Origin: Rhizophagus irregularis
Lineage: Eukaryota > Glomeromycota > Glomeromycetes > Glomerales > Glomeraceae
Assembly: GCF_026210795.1 (NCBI RefSeq)
Contig: NC_089435.1
Coordinates: 248,001 to 312,000, forward strand
Length of the DNA stretch: 64,000 nucleotides
Reading direction: 5' to 3'
Part shown: positions 23,601 through 34,135 of the stretch, in pieces
Numbering within the stretch: the stretch's first letter is position 1
Layout: each line of letters opens with the position of its first letter
Translations under genes and position numbers: made by a program
Notes under the pieces: generated by a model
The model's database searches: none
What the model was told of the DNA's origin: nothing
What the model saw: only the letters and a program-made list of their open reading frames with translations

Positions 23601-25567
23601 TTTACTTGACACACAAGTTGGTTAAAGGTCGATGGAAAGAGTGTCAACAGGAAAATGTTGTGCGTGTCTTTCCACATCCATCATCCTTACGCGAGGGTCC
23701 TCAATGGGAGGAGTTTTGCCGAGTGAAGGTTCTTCTTCACGTTAGACACCGAGATCAAGATTTAACCGAAGACGGAACTATTGCATGGTCATCTTTGTAC
23801 AACGATTATATCGAAGAGATCAATGCTGATCCAATTGATCTACTTGGGTCATCTATAGACGATGAAGAAAGCGAAATAAACGATGAAGAAAAACTATTTG
23901 AAGAAGATGATAATGAACAAGACGAACATCGACCTGACTGGATGTTTCTTGCTGAGATGGGCCCAAAACCAAATTTCGATTGCTCTTTCGATCTAGGTTC
24001 ACGAGACATAGATCGGAACCATGACTGGATTAACGATCCGAGGGAACGATATACGGACCTCGTGGATATTGATACGTTTTTAAGTAGAAATCCTAAGATT
24101 GGTGAAGAAGAAAACGTATTAATGGATTATCAAACATTAAATGTTAATCAAAAAATTGTTTTCGAGCGAATAGAATCACATTATCACAATACGCTTGAGG
24201 GACGTCAAGATGAACCTTTAAGGATCATTGTGATGGGAACTGCTGGGACTGGTAAGACCTATCTAATAGAAGCAATCCAATGCAGGCTTCGAGAAATGGC
24301 AGGAGGACCTAAGTCACCTATAGCAGTGCTCGCTCCGACAGGAGTTGCAGCCTTCAACATTGAAGGTATAACGATTCATTCAGGGCTATCAATTCCGATA
24401 GTTAATGACGCAAACTGTTTTGATATAAGCGGAGAACGGCTGAAGCAACTACAAGATAAATTAAAAGATGTAAGTTACGTAATAATTGACAAGAAGAGTA
24501 TGGTTGGTCGTCGAATGCTTGCTATAATTGATAAGCGGCTCCGACAAGCTTTTCCTGAACATAATAACGAACCATTTGGTGGCAGGTCGATTATTTTGTT
24601 CGGTGACTTCGGCCAACTTCCACCTGTCCTTGATCTTCCTATGTATGCTGATACAAAACGAGGTTCATTATCTAATAGTGGTATTGTGGCATACAAGCAG
24701 TTCAAAGAAGCGTATAAGCTTGAAATTGCACAGCGCCAATCCAGAAATTCTAAAGAGCAACAAAACTTTAGAAATATTCTCTTAAGACTGCGTAATGGAG
24801 AATCTACTATAGATGATTGGAAAATTCTTACCACACGAATTGAAGACAAGCTCAGTATAATAGAACGTAGTAGATTCTCTGACGCTTTGTTCATTCTAAC
24901 AAAGTGGTCCGAAGTCAACGCGGTAAATATAGATCGACTTCGATCTTTGGATGCTCCTGTTGCCAAAATCCAAGCTATACATACAGGTGGAAAAGAAGCT
25001 AAAAAAGCTGACTCAGATACAGCGCATGGTCTCGGAGCATATATATTGCTGGCGAGAGGCGCAAGAGTCATGTTAACGGCAAACTTACAGACAGACGCTG
25101 GGCTAGTCAATGGTTCAATGGGAACTGTCCAAGACATAATATTCAAAGAAGATCAGGGTCCCCCTTCACTCCCTATTGCGGTCTTGATCTCTTTCGATAA
25201 TTATAAAGGTCCCACCATTACTAGCTTAGAGGGTAAAAGAGTTGTACCAATTGTACCAATTAGACGTACCTGGAATGGTAAATCTGGAGCTCCTTGTTCG
25301 CGCTTACAAATTCCAGTTCGTCTTGCGTGGGCAATTACGGTGCATAAAAGTCAGGGTCTTACATTACAAAAGGCTACAATAGACCTTGGTGATAAAGAGT
25401 TTATCGCAGGTCTTGCTTTTGTGGCAGTGTCTCGGGTACGCGCCCTTGAAGATCTTCTCTTCAAACCGTTCAATTTCGAGAGACTTTAGCGTATTAAAGA
25501 ATGCACAAGATTAAAAGAAAGATTAGCCGAAGAGAAACGTTTAGTTTCCATGATGCCAGGAAACTGA
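20678..25567 (+). pseudogene. Helitron Rep-helicase pseudogene
   Basis: Starts MDNKFISRDTLRKRKAREN, an Arg/Lys/Glu-rich coiled-coil N-terminus, then a Cys motif (LCTTCNENFPS), the DUF6570-type segment (YRLRGGQHGYRGNVINFPQ), and the Helitron Rep region ending WQHRGSVH. The Pif1-type helicase has Walker A GTAGTGKT (about 24236-24259), GDFGQLPP, HKSQGLTL and FVAVSRVR. Lesions: a frameshift in a G-run near 21193, TAG at 22276 and 22414, a 279-bp MITE at 22471 that splits the HVHG metal-binding motif of the HUH nuclease, TGA at 22988 and TAG at 25487. After the last stop, 25 further in-frame residues resemble the missing C-terminus (end 25567). The Walker B glutamate is replaced by Lys (IIDKKSM, codon 24491). 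It cannot be functional. Confidence 0.85.
22471..22749. mobile_element. 279-bp fold-back MITE, CACTGGTAAAAAAATG termini (copy A)
   Basis: Ends CACTGGTAAAAAAATG and its exact complement. The whole interior folds back on itself (TATCCTACACATATC and ATCATACACAAATAATACAC against their complements). A second copy of exactly the same length, nearly identical, is at 44290. CACTG ends with a 3-bp duplication at copy B suggest the CMC (CACTA/Mirage/Chapaev) superfamily. Here the flanks are TTCAC and GCACGTG, so the duplication is unclear (2-3 bp). It interrupts the Helitron HUH motif. Confidence 0.85.
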
Positions 25568-25952
25568 ATTTAATAATAGATCTAACAATAAAAAAACAAA
25601 AAAACTGAAGGTATTTTTGATAAAAACATTTTATTATGTCTAATATTATATTTAACGCGCGTTTGTGTTGTAAATAAAATACATTATTTTATTTCTACGA
25701 ATCTAACTAAAGTTTCTAATTCTACAAAACATTTTAAATTTTTTTTTCACTTTTTTTTTTGCAGTATATCTTGTAACACTATTCTTGTAACGCAGTATAT
25801 TTTGTAACACTAACACAGTACTAACACTAGCTTATCTTGTTTATCAGGTTTGTTTATCTATGTAGCACAAAGAATCAGCCGACGTGACGCGTGCGGACAA
25901 ACGGACATCGCCACGTGATCCAATATGTCATTAAGGTTCATAAACATATATA

Positions 25953-25973
25953 GTCCTTCGCTTCGCTCCGGAC
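25953..25973 (+). other. Candidate Helitron 3' terminal hairpin
   Basis: GTCC and GGAC arms enclose a TTCGCTTCGCTCC loop, immediately before the point where host similarity resumes. This is the only GC-rich hairpin in the area. Confidence 0.55.
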
Positions 25974-26861
25974 AATTATTATTATTATTATTTTATACCA
26001 ACAGTCCATTTCCAATATTATTCGAAAATATTTTTTTTTTAATTCAAATATACAACATGTTACATGCTATGATAATCTATTTTAAGAATAATTATTTGAG
26101 ATTAAACGGACGTCTATTTATTACATTTAATTTTCATTTCGGTAATTAAGTTCAAAGAGTATAAGGAATAAATAGGCATGATAGAATTTTATAAGCTCAA
26201 ATAATGTTTAAATTTTCAGTGGATACATAAAAGTGGTTCTTGTCATACTTCGGGATTATTATTATTTTTTTCATAAAAATAAGTGCCTTATCTATCCTAT
26301 ATCTAAATTTCTTTAAAAAAATAAAATAAAATACTTTTCTTTGAGTATTAAAATTAACACATGATCAAAGCGTTTAAAGATTTTAACAAAATTCCTCGTT
26401 TAAAAAAAAAGTAGATTTAATGTATTCAATAAGATTTCCTTTTATTTATCATTCTGCTAATTATTATATACAAATAACGTAAAGATAAAAACCATGATTG
26501 ATCGAAGAAATTAAAAGAGTATTTTTTAAGTTTAAATGTATAATTGTATAAATCACACTCCATTTAGATAATACATATTATTAAACAAGATTTTCTGATA
26601 ATGGAATTTTTTGTCTTTACGTTTGTTCTGTGAATTGTAAAAACAACTATACTTAAATGTTTTCTTTGAGCAAAGCAAAGTTTTAGCACCGATTAAAGAA
26701 GTAATATCAAGTTTTTGTTGATTATCTACGTTGATTATCTACAAAGTTTTACAAAATACATTTTTTAACAGAACTTTGGCGAGAAACTTTAATAGGGAAG
26801 GTTATGAAGTTAATCCAATTGTATTAAAAAGTTTATATCAATTTATACAAGAGAAAAATAC
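25974..26861. other. Duplicated segment (block 2), non-coding
   Basis: Similar to 10800-11700, 42000-42390 and 58140-58750. It holds remnants of the 3' side of the unknown minus-strand gene but no open frame that I can support. Confidence 0.5.
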
Positions 26862-27033
26862 CCCTATAAAAATTTTATCCGTTATTTCTGTAAAAACTCC
26901 GTAAAAATGAGCCTTTCACGGATCAACTCATGAAAAATGTAAAAATTCCGTGATATAAGGTTATTGATTCCAGAAATATGAGCCTTTTACGAAAAAAGAT
27001 GGAATATAAAAAACGGATCGACTTTTTTGCAGG
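26862..27033. mobile_element. CCCTATAAAA-type MITE, TSD TAC
   Basis: A 172-bp element begins CCCTATAAAAATTTTATCCG and ends CGGATCGACTTTTTTGCAGG, with TAC on both sides (26859-26861 and 27034-27036). It is close to the element at 38037. Confidence 0.8.
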
Positions 27034-27109
27034 TACACTTTATTTCAACAAGAATGTTAAGATGGAATATCTCTTATAGTAACATACAAATAAAAATGTA
27101 AAATTTTCT

Positions 27110-27980
27110 TAATTATAGGAAAATAATTATACTCACTTTAATTTAAGTGATTTAAGATTTTCTTCAAGTTAGTACCAACTTTAGGAGCAGCTTTTTGTTG
27201 GAGCCAATTCGTAGCAACCTATATATTAGGAAAAAAACACTTGTTAATATTCAATTATTGAAAGAATTAAAATCTATAGTTTTAAAAGGTTGAATACCTG
27301 AACAGGAAATCTACCAATCTCTTTTGAAATGGCAATGACTTCCAATTTTTTCAACTTTGAATGATTTGCAACTGATTCATCGCGACTTTCAAATTTTGCT
27401 GATTCTCTCGTGTATTTTCGGTAAGAAAACTACTATAAAAATAATTAATACACTAGTTATCTTTAATATTAAAAAAAGCATCAATAATTAATAATTACCC
27501 TTCGCCGAAGATACCACCATGGAATACTTAAAAGTTTATAAAAAATATAGATTTAGTATCCATAATTCAAATAGAGTATAATTTTGTAATACACACAAGT
27601 TCGGCATAAGCAGGTTGTAAGTCAAATTCTAATGACCAAAAAACTATAACGCATTTAAGGAACTAAACACGATTGATGAAAATGTGTTAACTTGAAGTTC
27701 ATCTTTACAAACTAGAATTAATTTTATTTCGTACCTTCATGACTCCCATCCACAATGTATTAGCATTAGATGGAAAGTTTCTTGCAGCAACGTATAATCC
27801 TATTTTTTTTTTTTTTTAATAGTAATATTTAGAAAAATTGTTTGAGCAAATACTATAAAAGTAATGGTTATACTACAAAATAATATAGTTTATTTACTTT
27901 TCAATTTAAAATGACGACATCTAATCTTGTCATGAATTTCTTCAATACAGCTTTTATTAATAATTATCGCATACTTAATA
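27110..27980 (-). pseudogene. Unknown multi-exon gene relic, best-preserved exons (block 2)
   Basis: On the minus strand, coding-like pieces lie between plausible splice sites: YVAARNFPSNANTLWMGVMK followed by GTACGA (about 27710-27785), LLSIPWWYLRR (about 27500-27545), and TRESAKFESRDESVANHSK followed by a segment ending GRFPVQ and then GTATTC (about 27298-27420). A last piece reads VATNWLQQKAAPK and ends LKKILNHLN with a stop (about 27125-27225). Parallel exons occur at 59150-59275 and near 43860. I do not recognise the family. The preceding KYLGGKHQ-type exon is degraded here. Whether this copy is still spliced to a protein cannot be judged; a frame through all the pieces was not found. 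Confidence 0.45.
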
Positions 27981-29454
27981 AAAATATCATTATATTAACT
28001 TGAATTTCACTGTAAAGATCGTCTAAAAAATTAAGAAAAATTCATGCTGTGACTGGTATAATATATAATCTGATGTGACACCAATTTTGTGAATCAGAGA
28101 TTGAAACGTCTCAAGCTGATAATCTCATAATAAATAGAAGACCAGCATGCATTTACTATCTTTTAAAGATCTTCAGTCAAAACCCGATCTTCCTACTGTA
28201 TGCACCGATAATTTCCTATGCCGATAAATTTTCATTGATTTCACAATTACAGCTGATTTCAAAAAGGTCGGAAACTTAACAAATTTTAAAGAACTTGGAA
28301 ATATTCGGTAAAGTTTGACAAAAAATAAAAATTATACGTTAATTTTGGAGTACTATTAGAACGGTGGTATAATTTTATCTTATTTTGAGCTTTACCGAAT
28401 ATTTCCGAGTTCTTTAAAATTTGCTAAATCAGCTGTAATAAAAAAACCTCATTGTAGCAGATGCATGTCGTCTAGAACATGAACATGATGCGCCGTTTCT
28501 GCGATCATCATGTTATTAATAAAGTTAAAAAAAAAAAAAGCCTCATTGTGATATCATAAATGGTTTTCCGAATCACGATGTAACCTGTCCCTTTATAGTA
28601 ATTCCGCATAGTAAATTATACTGACAAATCACATGACTCCATATAACACTGGCATGTAATGCACGTGCTAATCCTTAAAAATTTGTATTTAAAAAAAAGT
28701 ATGAAAGGTTTATTATGAATCACAATATTTCAACCACATGGAAAAAGAAAGACCCAATATTCTTACTTAACAAAGAAAAGAATTGTTTTAACACACGCGC
28801 AGAAGCGTCAACTCTGTTTGGATTATCAAAAAATACCACGACCTATCTGTAGTACTTTTTGTACTTTTTTGTCGATTTATTATGATCGAAAATTTTTAAT
28901 AGTACTGTATCATAAATGTATTCGAAATAAAAAAATACATAAATCAAAAATTACCGACCTTCTTGTCTGTGCATAAATTAGCGAAACTTGTTCGACAGGA
29001 AAATTGACTTTCTGACGTTAGTTCATTTTACATTAGAAATTTTTAACCAATCACAATGAATTTTTTTTAACGCAAATAAAATCATATGATTCGGATTCGG
29101 TCATATAAAATCCTACATATTCCATGAATGAATTGAAGTGAATTTTTATTTACTTGTACTAATTTGAAAAACTTCAATTTATGGTTAATTAACCGATTAA
29201 GTCTTTTTAACTGTTAATGTTTTCTTCCAACATTTATTTTATAATTTAGCTGCGCCCTATAAATTCGAATTTTTAACATAATAAAAAAAAATATACATAC
29301 ATAAATTAATAAAAATTGTACGAAACATTTCTTATTATTAGTACATAATTTTAAATTGACTTTTACACTCTTTTCTCTTGTATAATTATATTCATTATAA
29401 TTATAAATTAATGGACCATCATTTCATATTGCTGAAAATATTGTAGCAAATTTA
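27981..29454. other. Duplicated segment (block 2), 5' side of the unknown gene, with a small MITE
   Basis: Similar to 60020-60600 (GACACCAATTTTGTGAATCA, AAGCTGATAATCTCA and a CTGTGCA-AA-TAGCGAAA-like stretch). No open frame is supported. It includes the MITE at 28250. Confidence 0.5.
28250..28435. mobile_element. Small TIR element, CAGCTGATTT ends, TA duplication
   Basis: Ends CAGCTGATTT and AAATCAGCTG are flanked by TA on both sides. Longer inner arms (AAATTTTAAAGAACTTGGAA against TTCCGAGTTCTTTAAAATTT) make it a hairpin of 186 bp. A TA duplication suits the Tc1/mariner superfamily. The left arm carries a short extra segment. Confidence 0.7.
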
Positions 29455-29640
29455 TTTCTTTATTGACAAGCTTATCATATGTTCATTATATTTATTAATT
29501 TTTGATTGCATTTCTTGAATTAAATTATCAATTTTTTCATTCTCACTGGTCCAGTTTGTAAAATTATTTTTTAAATTATTTAAAAGGTACATACTTTCCA
29601 GATTTTCATTTCTGTAAACGTTGGAAATTTTTTAAAATAA
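29455..29640 (-). pseudogene. Kinase gene 5' fragment (pre-kinase region)
   Basis: The minus strand reads FTNWTSENEKIDNLIQEMQ, then SKINKYNEHMISLSIKK and a stop. The WTSGNExIDxFIQExQ pattern is the segment just before the catalytic domain in Rhizophagus-type tyrosine-kinase-like kinases. The kinase domain itself is absent. Confidence 0.55.
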
Positions 29641-29798
29641 TATAATGTCATATGATGAACATGATGAGTGTAACAGATAACTTGCAGCAAGTTCCTTATT
29701 TGTTAACAGCCAAATTTTATTAATCTTTATAGTTTTAAATAAAAAACTATTTTATTTTATTTTATCACACGAATTATATTTATTTCAAATAAAAATAC

Positions 29799-30330
29799 CG
29801 ATCCAAACCTAAAAGGTGAAACAAAGAAAACTTTTGGTAAAAAAAATAATGAAAAAAAAAATTAGGGGCTCAGCATAGCACGGCAGCGTCAATCCGATCA
29901 CTGATCCAAACCTAAAGGGGAAAGAACAAAAAACAAAAAGGAAAAAAAAATTTAAAATCCGGTTTAAAAAAAAAGAAAAAAATCAGATTTTAAAAACTGA
30001 AGAATGATAAACCGAAAAAAGTGATAAAAAAATACGGATTTCAAAAACCATAAGAAAAAAATTTAATTTTGGTTTAACCGTTAAAAACAACCAAAAAAAA
30101 AATTTTTTCGGTTTAATAAAAAAAATAAATAAATTCAGTTTAACCATCAAAGGAAAAACTGAAGGGAAAAAAACCAAAAAAATTTTTTTTTACTGCAACG
30201 ATGGAATCCCAATGATCAGAATCCCGTTATAACGTAAACTAAACCCGACGCTCACAATCCCGATAAATCATAATCCCGAAAATTCAAAATCTGACACTCG
30301 TTATCCCACACTTAATATCATAAATAAAAA
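29799..30330. repeat. A-rich low-complexity stretch with a short direct repeat
   Basis: GATCCAAACCTAAA-GG-GAAA occurs twice (about 29800 and 29903), followed by degenerate GGTTTAAC/AACCGAAAA words in an A-rich context. No gene seen. Confidence 0.6.
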
Positions 30331-30780
30331 ATATATTAAAAAAAACCTAAATTTCATATTATCTTTTACTTTCTATTCTAAAAATAATGATGATGATTTT
30401 AAGGAAAAAAACAATCATATGCAAACAATTTTTTATTCCATTATTACAGTATTTACATTTCATAAAAGTAAACTACAATGACCACAATGAAAATATCATC
30501 ATAATTATAACGCCAAATTACTATACTCGTTTCCTCTATAAAGCTCTATTATATCTTTATATGCAAACCACATTTTTATTTAATATAAAGCAAAACTGAG
30601 ATCTAAAATATTTTTTTGAGATCCGTAATGCAGATCAATATCTCCGGAAAAAAATGACCCGAAAAAAATAAAATTTCCGTCAAACTTAAATTTTTTTCAG
30701 TAAATAAAAACAAGCAAATTTCAAAGACCAAAAGCGCAATATAACCCATATTAAATCATTCCTATATTTTTATCCAATGG
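30331..30780. other. A+T-rich DNA, no gene seen
   Basis: Only short open frames with low-complexity composition. Confidence 0.4.
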
Positions 30781-31650
30781 AAACAGAATTTAACAAATTA
30801 AATATATCAGATAGAGATTCCTATGTAATCAAAAATAGCCCACTTTGCAATAAACCCTTTACTGAAAAATTATGGTGTAAAGAACATAGAAAAATAAAGG
30901 ATGGAGTGGAAATCCGGATATTGATAAGTTTATAAAAGTTACGATGTATGACGAGCGTCAAAATTTCTATAAGCGCTTTCAAGGCTGGATACCATTTGAT
31001 AAAATTCAGACATAAAAGAAGTTGGTGAAGGTGGTTTGTCCAAAGTGTATTGGGCATTACTAGGTGAATCTAGAGTTCTTGCTGCGCTAAATAGATCACA
31101 GAATACAGAATACATCAGACAAATACATTATTATTATTTAAATGAAGTATGTTTCTATTATTTATTTCTAACTATTTATTTTATTTTATTGTCGTTCAAT
31201 AATAATTATTTTATTGAAATTTATTGTAAATATAGTTTAAATACACTGGGATTTTTTGTGCCAATATGGTGACGGCATATTATTTTTAATGCCGTTTGGA
31301 ATAACTAAAGACCCAGAAACTCAAGATTTTATGAGTGTTATGGATTTTGCAATTTGAGAAATTATCTGAAAACTGGATTTAACATATTTTTATGAAATCA
31401 GAAATTATTTTGGTTATCGCAATCAATAGCGAACCTACTACGATCGTTGCATAAATTAGGATATCTTCATAAAGACTTTCATAGTGGAAATATCTTACTA
31501 GATTATGGTCTTAAAAATCTTGAGTTTATACAAAAAAATAAAATAACATGTAATAATTACATTTCTTCAGCCAACCAAGTACACATTTATAAAATTATAT
31601 GCGAAGTGAATCTCGTATTACAACTTGAATTTTCCAAAGATCCAAATTAA
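30781..31650 (+). pseudogene. Tyrosine-kinase-like kinase pseudogene
   Basis: Plus-strand pieces in order: a Cys-containing segment (LCNKPFTEKLWCKEH), DIDKFIKVTMYDERQNFYKRF, GWIPFDKIQ followed by a stop, then KEVGEGGLSKVYWALLGESR (Gly-rich loop GEGGLSKVY). An intron-like gap follows, then ITKDPETQDFM and the catalytic-loop piece LHKLGYLHKDFHSGNILLDY, where HRD has become HKD. Stops and frameshifts lie between the pieces. No activation segment, APE motif or C-lobe is present after 31530. It resembles other kinases of this window but is clearly non-functional. Confidence 0.65.
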
Positions 31651-32350
31651 AACCAGAAAACCTATGGGAGATGTATTTGGTGCAATAGGAAACCCTACAG
31701 GAAGTCTATTTACTGGAACCCCATTAAATAATTCCAGTCCAGGAATATTCATTTGGTAATCTGGAAGATTGGCCGCATTGCAAGGAGAAAAGTTATTATT
31801 ATTGTTATTAGGATCAGGGCGTCCAACACCAATAAAACTACCGAGAGGAACACCCATTTTATTAATAATATAGTTTATGGTACTTGTATTAGGTTCTGCT
31901 GTCCCAAAAGAAATGATACTAGTTGGAATCAGCGGGGTTGTGCTTGTATGAAGGTACAATGCAGCAATCAGTGCAATAATACTAGTGTTCGTAATAATGT
32001 CTCTACAATCTCCAAATATCTATGGTTCAAGCATATTTACGAAAAGAAAAAGGTTTGATGGCTAACACAATCTGGATTGTGGTTTGTGAACCAAAGTAGA
32101 GAGCGGTTGTTCTATGAAGGTCAGGAAGACTCTGAGAAAAACCAACTTCAACCATCATTGTTGGATATACTATATCATTTTTATCTGCACCCAGACCTCA
32201 GGAGATGTATTGATCGAACCCAACCATCAGATTCCCTTGCAGTGTTTTGACCCAGAATCGTGGTTGCATCAGTACCATACATGAAATTCTCATCATTCCA
32301 TTAATACTGTAATACGTCTAATTGCTGCTGAATGAACAAAGGAAGGTACT
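31619..32350 (-). pseudogene. Degenerate gene fragment, possibly Uma2-like (PD-(D/E)XK fold)
   Basis: Minus-strand coding pieces in shifting frames read YGTDATTILGQNTARESDGW, MMVEVGFSQSLPDLHRTTAL, then YFGSQTTIQIVLAIK, and finally an open frame from about 31959 containing YLHTSTTPLIPTSIISFGTA. The VEVGxSQSxxxLHxxxxxYF pattern recalls putative Uma2-type restriction-endonuclease-like proteins common in Glomeromycotina. That assignment is from memory of the motif and is uncertain. Several stops (in the 32000-32200 part) make it a pseudogene. A Glu/Lys-rich coiled-coil-like piece (ARE-KLLTFQ, EEGKEKEEEYTESRE) lies upstream on the same strand at about 32440-32550 and may belong to it. Confidence 0.35.
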
Positions 32351-32559
32351 TCATATATTTTGATATTCCTGTTATGTAGATACATGCGAACTGAAGAAAT
32401 CATATTATTTTCACGATATTGATATTGGAGATATGTCTAAGAGACAATAATTATTTCCCTTGATTCTGTGTATTCTTCTTCCTTTTCTTTCCCTTCTTCT
32501 CGGGCTTTTTGGAATGTGAGCAATTTTTCTCTTGCTAATTAATAGCCGTAGAGGATAAG

Positions 32560-33119
32560 TGAAGCCTTTTCACTCGTGTAGAGTCTGAAATTACAGCACT
32601 AGTTAATATACTTTAAAACTGGTAAATTCCTATAATCTTACCATCTGTATCATTGTGAGAACTCGAGGTCATAATTTATGTATTTTAAGAGTGATATTTT
32701 AAGAAGAGATTTAGGATATTTATAAGAACGATTGTCGCACAGATTTAGTAATCATCACATGATACCAAACATAATCAATTACTTAGTAAATATATTGTTT
32801 TTGGACGATGCATCATACTGTGTTGTTTTTGATTAAGGAGATGGTGCATACTGTATCGTTTTTGATTATTACAAAAAAAATTGTCATTGTTATTAGTGTG
32901 ATGTAAGATTGTCATGATTTTTCGCAATCAAGATTTTATTAATTATTAGTCACTATGTATTCGAAAAAAAGTATTTATATACCCTCAATACCTTACCCCT
33001 TTTTTTTCATCGTCTTTTTTTTTCGTCAACTAACTACACAATATATACTTTCATTTTCGAGGTCCATCTTCTCTCAGCCAAGACTTCTCTTTATAAAATC
33101 TTCTTTTAGACCCTTTTCT
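32560..33119. other. Non-coding DNA
   Basis: No gene seen. A short direct repeat (ATACTGT followed by GTT/CGTTTTTGATTA) occurs at about 32815 and 32850. Confidence 0.4.
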
Positions 33120-34135
33120 TCACGTCTTCCTTTAGGTATGTGGGTTGGAGTGTGGGAGGGTGTGGGAGGGTGTGGGAGTGCGGGTTGGGAGTGTGGGAGT
33201 GTGGGAGTGTGAAAGTGTGGGAGTGCGGGTTGGGAGTGTGGAAGTGGGAGTGTGGGAGTGTGAAAGTATGGATTTGTGTGTGGGTTTGTGTATGTGGTGT
33301 TTCATTTTATTTTTTTTCGTCATCTTTTTTTTAGGTTTATTTCTCTCTGTCTAGGTCTTTTCTTTATTAGATCTTCTTTTAGGCCCTTTTTCTTTACATC
33401 TCTCTTTAGGTATGTGGGTTGGGAGTGTGGGTGGTGTGGTGTGGGAGTGTGGGTTGGGAGTGTGGGTTGGGAGTGCGAGTGGGTGTGGGAGTGTGAGAGT
33501 GTGGTGTGGGAGTGTGAGTTTGGAGTGCGGAGTGTGAGAGTGTGGTGTGGGAGTGCGGGTTGGGAGTGTGGGAGTGTGGGTTGGGGGTGCGGGTGGGTGT
33601 GGGGAGTGCGGGTTGGGAGTGTGGAAGTGGGAGTGTAGGAGTGTGAAAGTATGGATTTGTGTGTGGGTTTGTGTATGTGGTGTTTCATTTTTTTTTTTTC
33701 ATCATCTTTTTTTTAGGTTTATCTTCTCTCTGCCTAGGTCTTCACTTTATTAGATCTTCCTTTAGACCCTTTTTCTTTACGTCTCTCTTTAGGTATGTGG
33801 GTTGGGAGTGTGGGTGGTGTGGGAGTGCGTGGGTGCGGGTTGGGAGTGTGGGTGTGGGAGTGTGGGTGGGTGTGAGGAGTGCGGGTTGGAAGTGTGGGAG
33901 TGTGGGTGGGTGTGAGGAGTGCGGTTGGAAGTGGGAGTGTGGGAGTGTGGGTCGGGAGTGGGTGGGTGTGGGTGTGGATTGGGAGTGTAGGTGGTTGGGA
34001 GTGTAGTGTGGGAGTGTGGAGTGTGTGTGGCTTATTTTTTTTCGTATTCCTTTTTTTTAGGTCTATCTTCTCTCCATCTAGGTTTTCTCTTTATTAGGTC
34101 TTTTTTCTTTTAGGCCTTTTTCTTTACATCTTCCT
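33120..34135. repeat. G-rich higher-order tandem repeat
   Basis: Three diverged higher-order units begin at the AGGTATGTGGGTTGG word (about 33135, 33410 and 33792). Each has a 130-250 bp minisatellite of GGGAGTGTGG/GGGTTGGGAGTGCG words, followed in the first two units by a GTGTATGTGGTGTTTCATTT tail, and then a pyrimidine-rich linker (TAGGTCTTT...TTTAGGCCC). Almost all guanines are on the plus strand, with many GGG runs a few bases apart. The open frames across it (WECGSVGV-type peptides) occur in several frames and are not genes. Confidence 0.9.

Larger units (their letters stand above)
19855..25973 (+). mobile_element. Decayed Helitron (about 6.1 kb)
   Basis: The extent is inferred from paralogous empty sites. 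Left similarity to block 1 ends at about 19854, and right similarity resumes with an ATTATTATTATT run and CCATTTCCAATATT after 25973. The left end contains ATACTAGGAAACGGAAACCG. The right end has a GC-rich hairpin (GTCC...GGAC, 25953-25973), as expected for Helitron 3' termini. Exact TC and CTRR termini are not clear. It encodes a broken Rep-helicase and has taken two MITE insertions. Confidence 0.7.

Noticed and set aside
24475-25146. 223-codon minus-strand open frame
   Set aside because: Antisense shadow of the Helitron helicase, with no independent evidence.
33130-34100. Several overlapping open frames rich in Gly, Val, Trp, Cys or His, Pro, Thr
   Set aside because: They arise from the G-rich minisatellite, occur in several frames on both strands, and repeat with the DNA unit.
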